64,000 nucleotides of DNA from Acanthosepion esculentum. Taxonomy: Eukaryota > Mollusca > Cephalopoda > Sepiida > Sepiidae. Positions within the stretch are counted from its first letter, which is position 1. Every line of letters starts with the position of its first letter. The stretch is from contig OZ038507.1 of NCBI GenBank assembly GCA_964036315.1, forward strand, positions 58,604,502 to 58,668,501. The letters run 5' to 3'. Below the pieces are notes generated by a model that was not told the DNA's origin, made no database searches, and was given only the letters and a program-made list of their open reading frames with translations. Positions 11,226-22,410 of the stretch are shown here, in pieces. Made by a program: the position numbers and the translations under genes.

Positions 11226-11284
11226 CATTATTATTATCATTATTATTATCATTATTATTATTATTATTATTATTATTAATATTA

Positions 11285-11327
<43 letters not shown>
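10857..11327. repeat. 470-bp (ATT)n array with interspersed ATC
   Basis: Pure trinucleotide array in which every third to tenth ATT is ATC. In the three frames it gives poly-Ile/Met, poly-Asn/Asp or poly-Tyr/His, which explains the long repetitive frames here. It lies between a LINE fragment and repeat F. Confidence 0.97.
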
Positions 11328-11329
<2 letters not shown>

Positions 11330-11640
11330 GTGGACATTGGGTCTGATAAAGAAGGGTTCCGAAAATCATGTGAGTCCAATTGCTGAACTCACCATCATCC
11401 TCAGAGCTACAAAAGATATGCGGAACTTCAGATATAATTTGCAAAACCCTCTTCATCTAAACGAAATGTCCTAAATGCGCATAAATAAATCTCCTACAGT
11501 GCCATTTTTACTCATAAACATTGGTGGGTAGACTTGGCAATTAGACACTCTCTGGCAAGATGATACCTCACAACAACAATAATAATAATAATACTTCATC
11601 TAAAAAATCCGATGTAAAACATGAATGGGTTTTATTTAGA
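11328..11640. repeat. Repeat F, copy 1
   Basis: Contains GATAAAGAAGGGTTCCGAAA, CAAAACCCTCTTCATCTAAA, CCTACAGTGCCATTTTTACT and TCTCTGGCAAGATGATACCT, all shared with 12082-12405 and in part with 12472-12640. The identity of repeat F is unknown; it may be an upstream part of the neighbouring LINE. Confidence 0.7.
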
Positions 11641-12017
11641 TTATTATTATTATTATTTTTATTTCCTTTGATATCTGGCGTTTACACATTTCTTTCCGGG
11701 TCCCGCCCAGGGACCTAAGGTTAGAAATGGCATCATGACACTTTCCACTGCAAAAAAAATTAAAAAAATAATTACATAGATAAAGCCCTTCGTAAAGTGT
11801 GGGCTGTACTTGTCAGAACAATTTTTTGTATCTCTTTGAGGCATGGACTTCCAGGGATCCCTTCAATCAGCCTACTGGAATCTTTTCCAACCAGTCCAAG
11901 GGCTCCAACCTCAACAGGAATTGTTGATGTTCCCATGTGCCACATTTTTGTGATTTCGATTTCAAGGTCCTTGTATTTTGACAGTTTTTCGAATATCTTC
12001 AAAGACACATTGCAGTC

Positions 12018-12018
<1 letters not shown>
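11641..12018 (-). pseudogene. RLE-type LINE C-terminal end, second copy
   Basis: Nearly identical to 9831-10195: the frame 11772-12008 reads SLKIFEKLSKYKDLEIEI and onward to the same stop, and the 3' UTR is shared. One codon change (VVVGALG to VEVGALG) and a slightly different A-run separate the copies. It is cut at 12018 and replaced by (ATT)n. It looks like a local duplication rather than an independent insertion, because flanking repeat F is duplicated too. Confidence 0.85.

Positions 12019-12081
<63 letters not shown>
12019..12081. repeat. (ATT)n microsatellite
   Basis: About 63 bp of uninterrupted ATT. It joins the truncated LINE copy to repeat F copy 2. Confidence 0.95.
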
Positions 12082-12083
<2 letters not shown>

Positions 12084-12406
12084 CTGTGGTGATGGGGTCA
12101 TTGGTTATGATAAAGAAGGGTACCGAAAATCATGTGAGTACAATTCCTGGAGACATCAGTATGTCAGAGCGACAAAAGTTTACTGTGTGGGGAATTGCAC
12201 ATATCATCCACAAAACCCTCTTCATCTAAACGAAATGTCCTAAATGTGCATAGATAATTCTCCTACAGTGCCATTTTTACTCATAAACACCGGGACTTGG
12301 CAATTAGACACTTAAAATCACTCTCTGGCAAGATGATATCTCACAACAATAATAATAATTCTTAATCTAAAAAATTCGATGTAAAATAGGAATGGGTTTT
12401 ATTTAG

Positions 12407-12408
<2 letters not shown>
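12082..12408. repeat. Repeat F, copy 2
   Basis: Starts TTCCTGTGGTGATGGGG and carries the same blocks as copy 1, ending ATGGGTTTTATTTAGATT before the next (ATT)n. The plus frame here (GVIGYDKEGYRKSCEYNSW) has no recognisable domain. Confidence 0.75.
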
Positions 12409-12473
<65 letters not shown>

Positions 12474-12640
12474 CTGTGGTGATGGGAACATTGGGTCTAA
12501 TAAAGAAGGGTTCCGAAAATCATGGAGTACGATTCCTGGACAGATGATCATCTCAGATTTACAAAAGATTACGGAACTGCACATATCCGTAAAACCATCC
12601 CCATCAAAACGAAACGTTCCAAATGTGCATAGATCCCTCT
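12409..12640. repeat. (ATT)n followed by repeat F copy 3 (partial)
   Basis: ATT units to about 12471, then TTCCTGTGGTGATGGGAACA and a more diverged, shortened repeat F. This is the third unit of the local tandem structure. Confidence 0.7.
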
Positions 12641-12664
12641 CATACCGTTATAACGTTTGTTTTT

Positions 12665-12755
12665 TTCCATAGATTCTTTAACACCCAATAACCCCTTGCA
12701 TCAGAGTGGCTTTATAGCCGTAATTGGTGTGAAATGATTAAGAAAACCTAAACTT
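12665..12755 (+). repeat. LINE 3' UTR scrap
   Basis: AATAACCCCTTGCATCAGAG, then GTGAAATGATTAAGAAAACC resembles the 3' end of the LINE family at 47440-47805 (GTAACCCGTTGCGT, GTGAAACGATTAAAAAACTT). Confidence 0.5.
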
Positions 12756-12869
12756 TCAATATTTCCATATATGTGCGACCTACTGTGTTTGACAGATGAA
12801 CTATATGTCAAAGAAAATGAAAGTAACTAGAAACTGCTTCAAAATTTCACCAAATTGTTTCATGGCCCA

Positions 12870-13503
12870 TGTTGTGGAGTAGCTGAACACCCCCACAAGA
12901 TGGACCGGTCTAAGGCTATTTAAACAGCACTCTCTCTTACTAAGAGAGAACAGTTAACGATTACAGCTAACTCTAAACGTTTTTTATATAATACCAGGAG
13001 TAATCAATGAATCATAGATAGAATCGAACGTCTAAAAAATATAATCTTTTTCTTCAAACAGATATTACCATTCCAATGTCATATTAAACTAAATTTTTAA
13101 TATGAAAAGATATTGAGCAAGAAGCGATTTATATAATACCAGTAGTAATCAATGAATCATAGATAGCATCGAACGTCTAAAAAAATATAATCTCATGGGC
13201 GTAGAGGGACACAGACGAGGCTATGCCGAAGGGTAGTTTCGTCTGGCGAGGTAGACAGCTAACATACCACGTGTATACAGTGTCTACGAGCAATTTTTGC
13301 CCGAGTCTACGGGCTCGGGACGCTCCACGTAAAAACCTCGCAGTTGTGCCATATCCCTCCTTGTGGGGAGGTCTCGGTTAAATACCGGATAGTTAACGAT
13401 TAACTTATTCTTGCATTCGTCTGTGTACTCAACCGTGAACCGTTATTCTCCGGAATAAATAACTTCTTAATTGCTATATGTGTGTCTTATTTTCGTCATA
13501 ACA
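12870..13503 (+). mobile_element. Candidate solo LTR
   Basis: Begins TGTTGTGGAGTAGC and ends GTCATAACA, so the two ends form the short inverted repeat TGTTRTGR usual for LTRs. Flanking pentamers GCCCA and GTCCA differ by one base and may be a target duplication. A TATA-like TTAAATACCGG lies at about 13377 and an AATAAA signal near 13454, with a T/G-rich stretch after it, the order expected of an LTR. It encloses two copies of repeat H (12983-13192), which is odd and could mean a composite. No adjoining gag/pol is seen. Confidence 0.4.
12983..13192. repeat. Repeat H, one full and one partial unit
   Basis: Unit of about 146 bp: ATAATACCAGGAGTAATCAA, then GAACGTCTAAAAAATATAAT, TTTAATATGAAAAGATATTG. 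The second unit is cut at about 13192 by GC-richer sequence. Confidence 0.8.
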
Positions 13504-14034
13504 GTCCATGACCCAGACTTCCACAAAAAATGTCCTTGAAATACTATTGGGAATTTGCGAATTGTTGCAAGATTATGAGGAAACAGACAGACAAACAAAC
13601 ATGAGATTTGTTGGCAGAGACAATTAAAGCATATAATAATTATCAATGTGTATTTATTTATATCTTTCCTGTCCTATCTATAGTGCGAAAGGAGGTAACT
13701 CAACTTAAGACAGTAAATTTGTGAGTGATTACCTCCCTTAGACGTTTGAATAATCTAAACAAAGACAATATTTATCTGCATTTAAACAAAATTAATTCCC
13801 GAGCAAAATGAACCTCTTAATCAATTCCTTTAAGTTGCTTAGATTTTACTCTTATTTGTTCAAGTTTTTCGTGTGAGGCACTCTGATATTTTTATTTATT
13901 AATTAATCGTTTTGCTTCAACTTGATCTTGAAATAGGCTTTGTCGTCGCCATCTTTGTCGTCGCCATCTTTGTCGCCGCTCTCTTGAGATATTTCTATTT
14001 CACTGTTATATTAAACGCATAAAATTTTTGACAT
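13504..14034. other. Unassigned sequence with GGAGGTAACT inverted block
   Basis: Contains AGGAGGTAACTCAAC (about 13690) and, 40 bp on, GATTACCTCCCTTAGAC in inverse orientation, similar to the hairpin at 47055-47092; this may be a remnant of a small DNA transposon. A short tandem GTCGTCGCCATCTTT occurs near 13940-13975. Confidence 0.4.
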
Positions 14035-14740
14035 TAATCAAAAAGTGATTTATGTAATACCAGGAGTAATCAATGAATCATAGACACAATTGAACGTCTA
14101 AAAAGTATAATCTTTTTCTTCCAAGAGATATTCCCATTCCAATGTGATTTTAAACAAAATTTTTAATATGAAAAGATATTGAACAAAAAGCGATTATTTA
14201 TAATACCAGGAGTAATCAATGAATCATAGATTGCATCAAACGTCTAAAAAATATAATCTTTTTCTTCCAACAGATATTCCCATTCCAATGTCATTTTAAA
14301 CAAAATCTTTAATATGAAAAGATATTGAACAAAAAGAGATTTATATAATACCAGGAGTAATCAATGAATCATAGACTCCATTGAACGTCTAAAAAATATA
14401 ATCTTTTCTTCCAACAGATATTCCCATTCCTCTGTTATATTAAACACAATTTTTAATATGAAAAGATATTGAGCAGAAAGTGACTTATATAATACCAGGA
14501 GTAATCACCGAATCACAGATAGCATCGAACGTCTAAAAATATAAATGGAATAGATAAAATTAAATGTTTCATTGGCCTCTATTTTAGCTCTGAATTCTTT
14601 ATCTCCGCTTTATTGAAACTCAATTGATTGCTTTAAGAGTTTTGATTCGTTGCATTTCACTATTAGATCTTTCTCATAATTTCTGTCATTTTTGACGGCA
14701 CGGCAACACTAGTAATAATAACAATAAAAATACATTGAGA
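14035..14740. repeat. Repeat H tandem array (4 units) and its terminal segment
   Basis: Units start near 14045, 14190, 14338 and 14487 at about 146-bp spacing, each with ATAATACCAGGAGTAATC and GAACGTCTAAAAA. The last unit passes into a unique segment ending TTTTTGACGGCACGGCAACA and AATAATAAC, which is also seen after the unit at 16168-16460. No coding potential is visible. Confidence 0.85.
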
Positions 14741-14931
14741 TACAAACCAGAAAGTTCATATCTTTGTCGGAAAGTCTTGACTCACAAATAACACAATAAA
14801 TTCTTTTTCTTGTGCCGTCAGCTTCCTGTTCCTCATAACTCATAATAAACATTTTTTTCTGTTATTTCTCCTAAGCCCTGTTCCGCCATTTATGTACTCG
14901 AGCTCTCAACTATGTTCAATCTCATCCAAGA

Positions 14932-15412
<481 letters not shown>

Positions 15413-15691
15413 ATTAATAGATTTAAAATATGGTTTTACCGCTACACAGTAATAACCATGTTTCAGAAATGGAAGCTAAAGCCCCTGAATTTAATTTTGT
15501 TATTAAACCATTTCCTCATTAAGCGAATTTTGGAGTAACTTACTTTTTAAAATTTACGGTTGTTAACGGCACCGGACGTCTAGTCACACTGATGAGCTGT
15601 GAAACAGCGAAACAGTCTGTCTGTGGATGACAAATATATATATATGTTCGTGGCAAATATTTGCACCAAGTCCTTGTTATCAGCACTTCCA
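15413..15691. other. Unassigned sequence
   Basis: No gene or recognised repeat. Confidence 0.3.
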
Positions 15692-16075
15692 ACCGAATTC
15701 CGATCGAATTTACCGCTTATAAACTTCAATCTTCCAAGAATCTTTCACGTACATTCATAACTGCTCATGGCGTATCAAATGTAAACAAATGACGTCACAC
15801 ATTATGAAATGAACAAATTCGACCTTACTAACCGAACGATCCTCAGTAGCCGAATCGGTTAAAAAGGTCCTTCAGGCTATATGACAGTTCCGTATGGGAT
15901 ACAGGTTCGAATCCTGTCGGGGGACGAATATTTTCTATGAAAATTTCTCGGACATTCAGGCCGGTAGATGTTATTTAATACTGTTTATTATAAACAGAGC
16001 ATTTACTTAAATACTTGTATCTATAAAAAGAATGTTAAACATAAAAATGTCTTTAAATAATTGTCGGACTTTGTC
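15692..16075 (+). repeat. SINE D with inverted leader, plus strand
   Basis: A tRNA-like head (15840-15924) is followed by a tail with CTCGGACATTCAGGCCGG, TTTATTATAAACAGAGCATT and ATAAAAAGAATGTTAAACAT, ending in (TA)n. Upstream, 15692-15780 (ATCGAATTTACCGCTTATAA, CTGCTCATGGCGTATCAAAT) is also part of the copies at 60850-61170, and there is a short inverse of it near 15815-15840, so the element has a foldback front. Other copies: 56845-57165 and 60850-61245. Confidence 0.8.
15840..15924 (+). tRNA. tRNA-like head of SINE D (pseudo-tRNA)
   Basis: 85 nt that fold as a class-II tRNA: acceptor TCCTCAG with CGGGGGA (6 of 7 pairs, one wobble), TPsiC arm ACAGG-TTCGAAT-CCTGT perfect, long variable arm CCGTATGGG, A box TAGCCGAATCGGTT and B box GGTTCGAATCC. 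The anticodon arm is weak here but perfect in the minus copy at 60985-61070 (CGTCA/TGACG around GGCTATA). The base before the anticodon is not U, so I read it as a SINE promoter, not a functional tRNA. A tRNA search program would probably call a low-scoring Leu/Ser-type pseudogene. Confidence 0.6.
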
Positions 16076-16081
16076 CATTTC

Positions 16082-16082
<1 letters not shown>

Positions 16083-16162
<80 letters not shown>
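16083..16162. repeat. (TA)n microsatellite at SINE D tail
   Basis: About 78 bp of pure TA directly after the SINE D tail. Confidence 0.97.
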
Positions 16163-16164
<2 letters not shown>

Positions 16165-16453
16165 TTTCATATTAAATACATAAGATGCTTAAGATGAAAG
16201 ATATTGAGCAAAAACGATTAATATGATACCAGGATTAATGAATGAACAATAGATATCATTGAACATCTAAAAATGCAAAAGGAACAAAGAAATTAAACTG
16301 TACATCCGCCTCTATTTCAGGTGTGAATTGTTCATCTCCGTTTTATTGAATCTCAGTTCATTTTTCAACACTTTTGTTTAATTGAATCTCACTGATAAAC
16401 ATTCTCCGAATTGCCGTTATTTTTGACGACACGGGTACAACAATATCAACAAC

Positions 16454-16499
<46 letters not shown>

Positions 16500-16500
16500 G
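16165..16500. repeat. Repeat H copy ending in (ATA)n
   Basis: Diverged unit with GATACCAGGATTAATGAATG and GAACATCTAAAAATGC, then the same terminal segment as at 14560-14735, ending TTTTTGACGACACGGGTACA and an (AAT)n run from 16456. The (AAT)n tail suggests a retroposed or LINE-like 3' end. Confidence 0.75.
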
Positions 16501-17015
16501 AAAAATAAAGAGAAGTAGAAGAAAGGGAAAAAAGAAAGCCAAAAAAAAAGAAAAAAGAAAAGAAAAATAAGAAAGGCATCTTTGATTGCAACGCATATGA
16601 ATAAAAAGTGAATGACGAAGAAGATACTGTTCTGGCGTAGCATCAACTAAAAGCGACATGAATTCGACAGACTGCCACTCTTGGAAAACGTTTCGCATTT
16701 GAGACAAAAAACAACAACAAATGAAGACTGGAGAATGTCAGGGCAACTGTAAAAAGAGAAGCGGGTATAAAATATAAACGCTTGTGTCTGCCAATGCTGC
16801 CGACAGCGTCAAGAAATTCTTGAACTGCGCTTTCGGCAAGGAATTTTCGGCTAAAATACTTCGCTGTTGCCAATTCGGTCGAAGATTGATTAAAAGATTT
16901 ACGCGTCTACTGCCGAACAAAACAAAACAAAGAACGTAGAGAGTATTGTCTTGTTCCTAAGGGAGACACCTCTACGTAGTTGGGGGTTTGATTTCGACCT
17001 TTTCGGTGTGCAGAG
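16501..17015. other. A-rich stretch and unassigned sequence
   Basis: A/G-rich to 16580, then unique sequence without a convincing frame. Confidence 0.35.
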
Positions 17016-17034
17016 AGAGAGAGAGAGAGAGAGT
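17016..17034. repeat. (GA)n microsatellite
   Basis: Short pure GA run. Confidence 0.85.
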
Positions 17035-17280
17035 TGGATGTCAAGGGCTTTGTTATCAATCTCTACGTCTTATTAGACATGAGAACAACTCCAGTTAGAT
17101 AAAAAAAAAAAATTAATTTCTGCCCACTGGACTTGAAACTGACTTAAATATATGTCCTTGTGCCAGGATTGATGCAAACGCTGTTCTGGAATTTTTTTTA
17201 GTAGCTTAGCATGGATGAAACTTAGGCATTAAAAGCAACTCGTTCCAAAGGCAATTAATATTTGAGGAGAACTGAGAGAG

Positions 17281-17336
17281 TAAAAAAAAAAAAAAAAAAA
17301 AAGAGAGAGAAAGAGAGAGAGAGAGATAGAGAGAAG
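17281..17336. repeat. A-run and (GA)n composite
   Basis: About 20 A followed by GAGA units; polypurine on the plus strand. Confidence 0.9.
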
Positions 17337-17518
17337 TATCAAGGTCAGTACCAAGGTACTTTAACGAGTTTAACCGTTGAAATGCGAGCAGGCGCGCCAT
17401 TTTCACCGCGCCTCTCTCTAACTATATCGGAGGCTGTGCATTGGTCTTTGAAGTCATTGCTTGTCTAGTGATTCCAAGAATTTCACGGCCTTGAGCCAAA
17501 TTATTATATCACACACAT

Positions 17519-17586
17519 TCTTTCTCTCTCTCACTCTTCCTCTCTCTCTCTTCCTCTGTCTGTCTGTCTGTCTCTCTCTCTCTCAT

Positions 17587-17647
<61 letters not shown>

Positions 17648-17675
17648 GGAACACACAAAGTCACACACACATACG
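17519..17675. repeat. CT / TCTG / CA / TA composite microsatellite
   Basis: Successive CT, CTGT, CT, CA and TA blocks, then a short CA block. Such CA-to-TA junctions recur at 31470-31763. Confidence 0.95.
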
Positions 17676-17781
17676 GAATGTTATACGTGAATGTTCAAAA
17701 ACAATTTCATGTTATACATTCGTACATCAACCACATGCGTGCAAATATTATGCATAGATGCGATAAACGCTGTTAATTCAT

Positions 17782-18056
17782 ATCTATCTATCTATCTATC
17801 TATCTATCTAAGTTTGTTCATATCTATCTATCTATCTATCTAAGTTTGTTCATATCTATCTATCTATCTAAGTTTGTTCATATCTATCTATCTATCTATC
17901 TAAGTTTGTTCATATCTATCTATCTATCTATCTAAGTTTGTTCATATCTATCTATCTATCTATCTATCTAAGTTTGTTCATATCTATCTATCTATCTATC
18001 TATCTAAGTTTGTTCATATCTATCTATCTATCTATCTATCTATCTAAGTTTGTTCA

Positions 18057-18094
<38 letters not shown>

Positions 18095-18104
18095 AGTTTG
18101 TTCA

Positions 18105-18138
<34 letters not shown>

Positions 18139-18148
18139 AGTTTGTTCA

Positions 18149-18198
<50 letters not shown>

Positions 18199-18208
18199 AC
18201 TATCTATC
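17782..18208. repeat. (TCTA)n array punctuated by AAGTTTGTTCATA
   Basis: Eleven or so TCTA tracts separated by an identical 13-bp spacer. Tract length drifts from about 18-30 bp on the left to more than 50 bp on the right, so both a composite unit and the inner tetranucleotide have expanded. Confidence 0.95.
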
Positions 18209-18813
18209 TACAATCAGGCCTAAAACTATTACCTCTTAATCAAGTCAGTGATTTAGGCTTTCAAAATGCAAAAATGGATCAAATAGTCTCTAGATTTTGA
18301 GAGTACCACTCAGTGGCGAAAGTAATTTCTAAAGAATTAAGCGATTTCCATTTAAACGGACATGTTTATTGCTTCAAACGTTATTATAGTAGACTAAGTA
18401 TTTGAAATAGACGCCCCATTTTTTATTTATTCAGCAGGGAGTATGACATATATCAAGCTGGACATTAGAGAAATACAAGTAATTAAATTGTGTCTTCCGG
18501 TAGGGATCGAAACTTTGCAGGCGAAACAGATTGTTTGGTCCGGCATGCTCTACCCCTCCCGTCCATGATGGACTTCACAGCAAGCAAGACACTTTGTACC
18601 CTATTTAAGGATAGCACACCCCATTCACACAGATTATTTTTATCGAACGCACCTATCTGTAGAGTTTCTTCTCTACGAATTTTTAAACAATCAACAGATT
18701 TAGTTTTAATCCGCCATTTTCATCACTTCAGATGTTATATACGACACACTGTGTATAATAAATAGAAGTAGGGTGTCTATTTCAAATAAGAAGTGACCAC
18801 TATAATGACGTTC
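18209..18813. other. Unassigned sequence
   Basis: Two plus frames of 90-120 codons begin in or near repeats and have no recognisable domain. The blocks TTTGAAATAGACGCCCC (18400) and GGTGTCTATTTCAAAT (18772) are inverse, so 18395-18790 may be a foldback or MITE-like insertion. Confidence 0.35.
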
Positions 18814-18816
18814 GAA

Positions 18817-18875
<59 letters not shown>
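18814..18875. repeat. (TA)n microsatellite
   Basis: Pure TA, about 60 bp. Confidence 0.97.
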
Positions 18876-18876
<1 letters not shown>

Positions 18877-19039
18877 TTGTCGAAATCGTGCAACAGCAAA
18901 ATTGTTAAAGTAATCTTTGATTCGTTACATCATAAAATGATTAAATATATCTTACTGGAATTCTCCGAGGTTTTTATAACACTATTCGACTCTATTTGAA
19001 CAATAAGAATGTTTTAGCCCTATTTTAAAATGATGATCG

Positions 19040-20572
19040 CTATTCCAGTTGTGACTTCCTAATCCAGTTTTCCTCTCTACTGTTCCAAATTTTTAAAACT
19101 TCTGCACCGTTCTTTTGATGGTTCATGAATAAATAAATAGAATGTATTTATCTAAAATTAAAATGATGAACCCTCTTCCTGTTGTGACCTCCTGATTCAG
19201 TTTTCCTCTCTACTGTTCCCTCTTTTTCAAAACTTATTCACCGTTCTCTTGATGGTTCTTGAATAAACAATAAGAATGTATTTAGCTCTAATTTAAAATG
19301 ATGATCCCTCTTCCTGTTGTGACCTCCTCATCCAGTTTTCCTCTCTACTGTTCCCTCTTTTTAAAAACTTATTCACCGTTCTCTTGATGCTTCTTGAATA
19401 AACAATAAGAATGTATTTAGTTCTAATTTGAAATGATGATCCCTCTTCCTGTTGTGACCTCCTCATCCAGTTTTCCTCTCTACTGTTCCCTCTTTTTAAA
19501 AACTTATTCACCGTTCTCTTGATGCTTCTTGAATAAACAATAAGAATGTATTTAGTTCTAATTTGAAATGATGATCCCTCTTCCTGTTGTGACCTCCTCA
19601 TCCAGTTTTCCTCTCTACTGTTCCCTCTTTTTTAAAACTTATTCTCCGTTCTCTTGATGCTTCTTGAATAAACAATAAGACTGTATTTAGCAATAAATTA
19701 AAATGATGCTCCATCTTCCTGTTGGGACCTCCTGATCCAGTTTTCCTCTCTACTGTTCCCTCTTTTTCAAAACTTATTCACCGTTCTCTTGATGCTTCTT
19801 GAATAAACAATAAGACTGTATTTAGCAATAAATTAAAATGATGCTCCATCTTCCTGTTGTGACCTCCTGATCCAGTTTTCCTCTCTACTGTTCCCTCTTT
19901 TTCAAAACTTATTCACCGTTCTCTTGATGCTTCTTGAATAAACAATAAGACTGTATTTAGCTCTAAATTAAAATGATACTCCATCTTCCTGTTGGGACCT
20001 CCTGATCCCTCATCCAGTTTTCCTCTCTACTGTTCCCTCTTTTTTAAACTTATTCACCGTTCTCTTGATGGTTCTTGAATAAACAATAAGAATGTATTTA
20101 GCTCTAATTTAAAATGATGATCCCTCTTCCTGTTGTGACCTCCTCATCCAGTTTTCCTCTCTACTGTTCCCTCTTTTTTAAAACTTATTCACCGTTCTCT
20201 TGATGGTTCTTGAATAAACAATCAGAATGTATTTAGCTCTAATTTAAAATGATGATCCCTCTTCCTGTTGTGACCTCCTCATCCAGTTTTCCTCTCTACT
20301 GTTCCCTCTTTTTTAAAACTTATTCACCGTTCTCTTGATGGTTCTTGAATAAACAATCAGAATGTATTTAGCTCTAATTTAAAATGATGATCCCTCTTCC
20401 TGTTGTGACCTCCTCATCCAGTTTTCCTCTCTACTGTTCCCTCTTTTTCAAAACTTATTCACCGTTCTCTTGATGGTTCTTGAATAAACAATCAGAATGT
20501 ATTTAGCTCTAAATTAAAATGATGATCCCTCTTCCTGTTGTGACCTCCAGATCCAGTTTTCCTCTCTACTGT
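19040..20572. repeat. ~135-bp tandem satellite, about 11 units
   Basis: Unit with CCTCTTCCTGTTGTGACC, ATCCAGTTTTCCTCTCTACT, TTCACCGTTCTCTTGATG and TGAATAAACAATAAGAATG, repeated at 134-135 bp. The first units are the most diverged; two sub-types are visible (GATGATCCCTC and GATGCTCCATC) grouped in the middle and ends. One unit near 20000 has a 10-bp insertion. The array stops at TCTCTACTGTT at 20572, where SINE A-like sequence begins. Confidence 0.95.
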
Positions 20573-20897
20573 TTGCTATATGTCTCTTGATCTTACTAAC
20601 TGGATCTCGTGACAGGACCCAAAGAGTGGGATTTCAATATCTGCTTATGGCGGTTTAGAACTTGTAGAGGGGAATTAACAGCAGATAATGACATCCATTA
20701 GACATGGCACGTGGAACTATAACCGTCTACCCCAGTGAGTGAAATAAAGGGTTCAGTTCGACATTCCAACCATTTGAAGAATGTCAGAGTGTACAACGGC
20801 CGAAAGGTTGTAATATATATGATGACAAAGATAAGGACAATCCTCCGAATAATGTAAATAGTGTACATAATACCTCATCTAAGAAATATAGACAGAT
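20573..20897 (+). repeat. SINE A copy with one tail unit
   Basis: Body GACATCCATTAGACATGGCA and GTGGAACTATAACCGTCTAC matches 28625-28945; the tail includes GTACAACGGCCGAAAGGTTG, GACAAAGATAAGGACAATCC and ATACCTCATCTAAGAAATAT. The tRNA-like head is very diverged. Confidence 0.75.
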
Positions 20898-21045
20898 TAT
20901 TATTATTGTTCTTGTTGCTGAGTTTGAGAACAGTACACTATTATTATTATTACTATTATTATTATTATTATTATGTTTATTGTTGAGTTTTTAGAACAGC
21001 AAGCTATTAATATTATTATGATTATTATTATTATTGTTGTTAAGT
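20898..21045. repeat. Imperfect (ATT)n with interruptions
   Basis: Two ATT blocks around GTTTATTGTTGAGTTTTTAG; the block TTGTTGAGTTTGAGAACAG at 20912 and TGTTGAGTTTTTAGAACAGC at 20982 is duplicated. Confidence 0.85.
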
Positions 21046-21689
21046 TTTGGATTTCTCTGTTGACGAGAAAGCGTTTTAGTGTTGTCCTTGAATCATAGTG
21101 CATATTATATAAGGTAAGATTACTTTATATAAGGTAAGAGTACTTTTATTACTCTACATTTTTTTATTATTTTATGTTAATAATGTGAATTAAGTTGTTT
21201 CATTTGAAATTATTTGCGTTGATAGTTGATAGCGCAGGGCTTAGGCTCCCGTCAAAGATTCCCCGTGCTCATAACTTACCATAAACCACAGAATTTCATG
21301 TTCACATTTTATACCTGGAGTATAAGATCTGTACGCCGACATATACGGTTGTTTAAAACGACTCGGCATAAATTACTATTTCTCTTATATTCCATTCGTT
21401 ATTGTACGTTAATATAAACAAACTGCAATTATAAGCAATGTTACACCAAATAACGTATATGCTGTCCTACGAAATGACTGAACATATAAGACGGCTCACA
21501 AATTTTCAACTTAAGTTTAGTGTTATATTCGCCGTGCAAGACGACCCGAACCCCAAAGAAATCGTATTTTATTGAATTTATTAAATACATTCAGTTAGCA
21601 TATACTTTCTTTTCAATCAAAATCTAATGAGAAAAAAACAGTGGTGACATGATGTCATTTTACTATCACAATCTACAATAGAAAAGTTG
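21046..21689. repeat. Repeat I copy 1 and unassigned sequence
   Basis: 21225-21470 contains AACTTACCATAAACCACAGA, GTATAAGATCTGTACGCCGA and CATATACGGTTGTTTAAAAC, shared with 22412-22690 and 23290-23660. The block 21625-21689 (CAGTGGTGACATGATGTCAT) is shared with 23240-23285. Confidence 0.75.
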
Positions 21690-22410
21690 GTTCCCTGTGC
21701 CGAGCCAGGAAATTCTTCTCCCCTGAATCGATCCCCAAGTCTATAAGTCTACCATTCGACCTTGCATGGAGTATTGCTGCCATTTATGGTCTGGGGCCCC
21801 TGCGTGTTGCCTCAGGGTTCTTGATAAGATCCAGAGATGGATATACAATGTGATTGGCCCTGATCTGTCATCTCGTCTGCAGTCGCTCTCTCACAGACGC
21901 GATGTTGCATCGCTCTGCCTTTTCTACAAGTACTTACACGGTAATTGCTCTGAGGAGTTGCTTTCGCTTGTCTTTAAGCCTCGTGAATTCAAGCGTCCTA
22001 CGAGGCTGGCATCCCGTTCCCACCCCTTCACCGTTGAAACTGTTAGGTGTAGACGTCTTTTCTACTCCAATAGCTTCATGTCTCGCACATCTCGCCTATG
22101 GAACTCCCTTCCCTATTACTGTTTCCCTGACAAATACAATCTCCAACGGTTTAAGTGTAGCGTCAATCGTCATCTCCAATTGCCTTGATCTATCCACTTC
22201 CTGACATCTTTCATTCCTATCTGCTCTCGCTCTATATCTCCCGTAACCCCCCTACCTCGATCGACCCTCCGTCCTTCTCTTTCTCCACATCCCTTCCTTT
22301 ACCACTCCTATCTGCTCTTCCTCCAACCCTTCTGTAACCCCATGCGTGATAGTGGCCACCGGCCTTGCCTGGGGTGATACGCTTAAAAAAAAAAACAAAA
22401 AAAAAAACTT
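21690..22410 (+). pseudogene. 5'-truncated LINE, reverse-transcriptase C-terminus with poly(A)
   Basis: The frame 21766-22188 encodes the thumb/C-terminal region of a CR1/Jockey-like non-LTR retrotransposon: IRPCMEYCCHLW at the start, then LQSLSHRRDVASLCLFYKYL, TRLASRSHPF, RLWNSLP and FKCSVNRHLQLP. Just upstream another frame continues the family sequence (RARKFFSPES), so there is a frameshift near 21740. After the stop a C-rich 3' UTR of about 200 bp ends in an A-run at 22387-22408. Comparison with 23215-23300 shows that it was inserted into another repeat (repeat I region). Sister copies: 29556-30105, 46290-46840, 47440-47805 and 50249-50842. Confidence 0.85.

Noticed and set aside
10858..11379. 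Poly-Asn/Asp, poly-Ile and poly-Tyr/His frames
   Set aside because: All three are the same (ATT)n/(ATC)n array read in different frames. Only the LINE part at 9936-10856 looks like a real protein.
15840..15924. Functional tRNA gene
   Set aside because: No U before the anticodon, weak anticodon arm, three copies each linked to the same SINE tail; better read as a SINE head.
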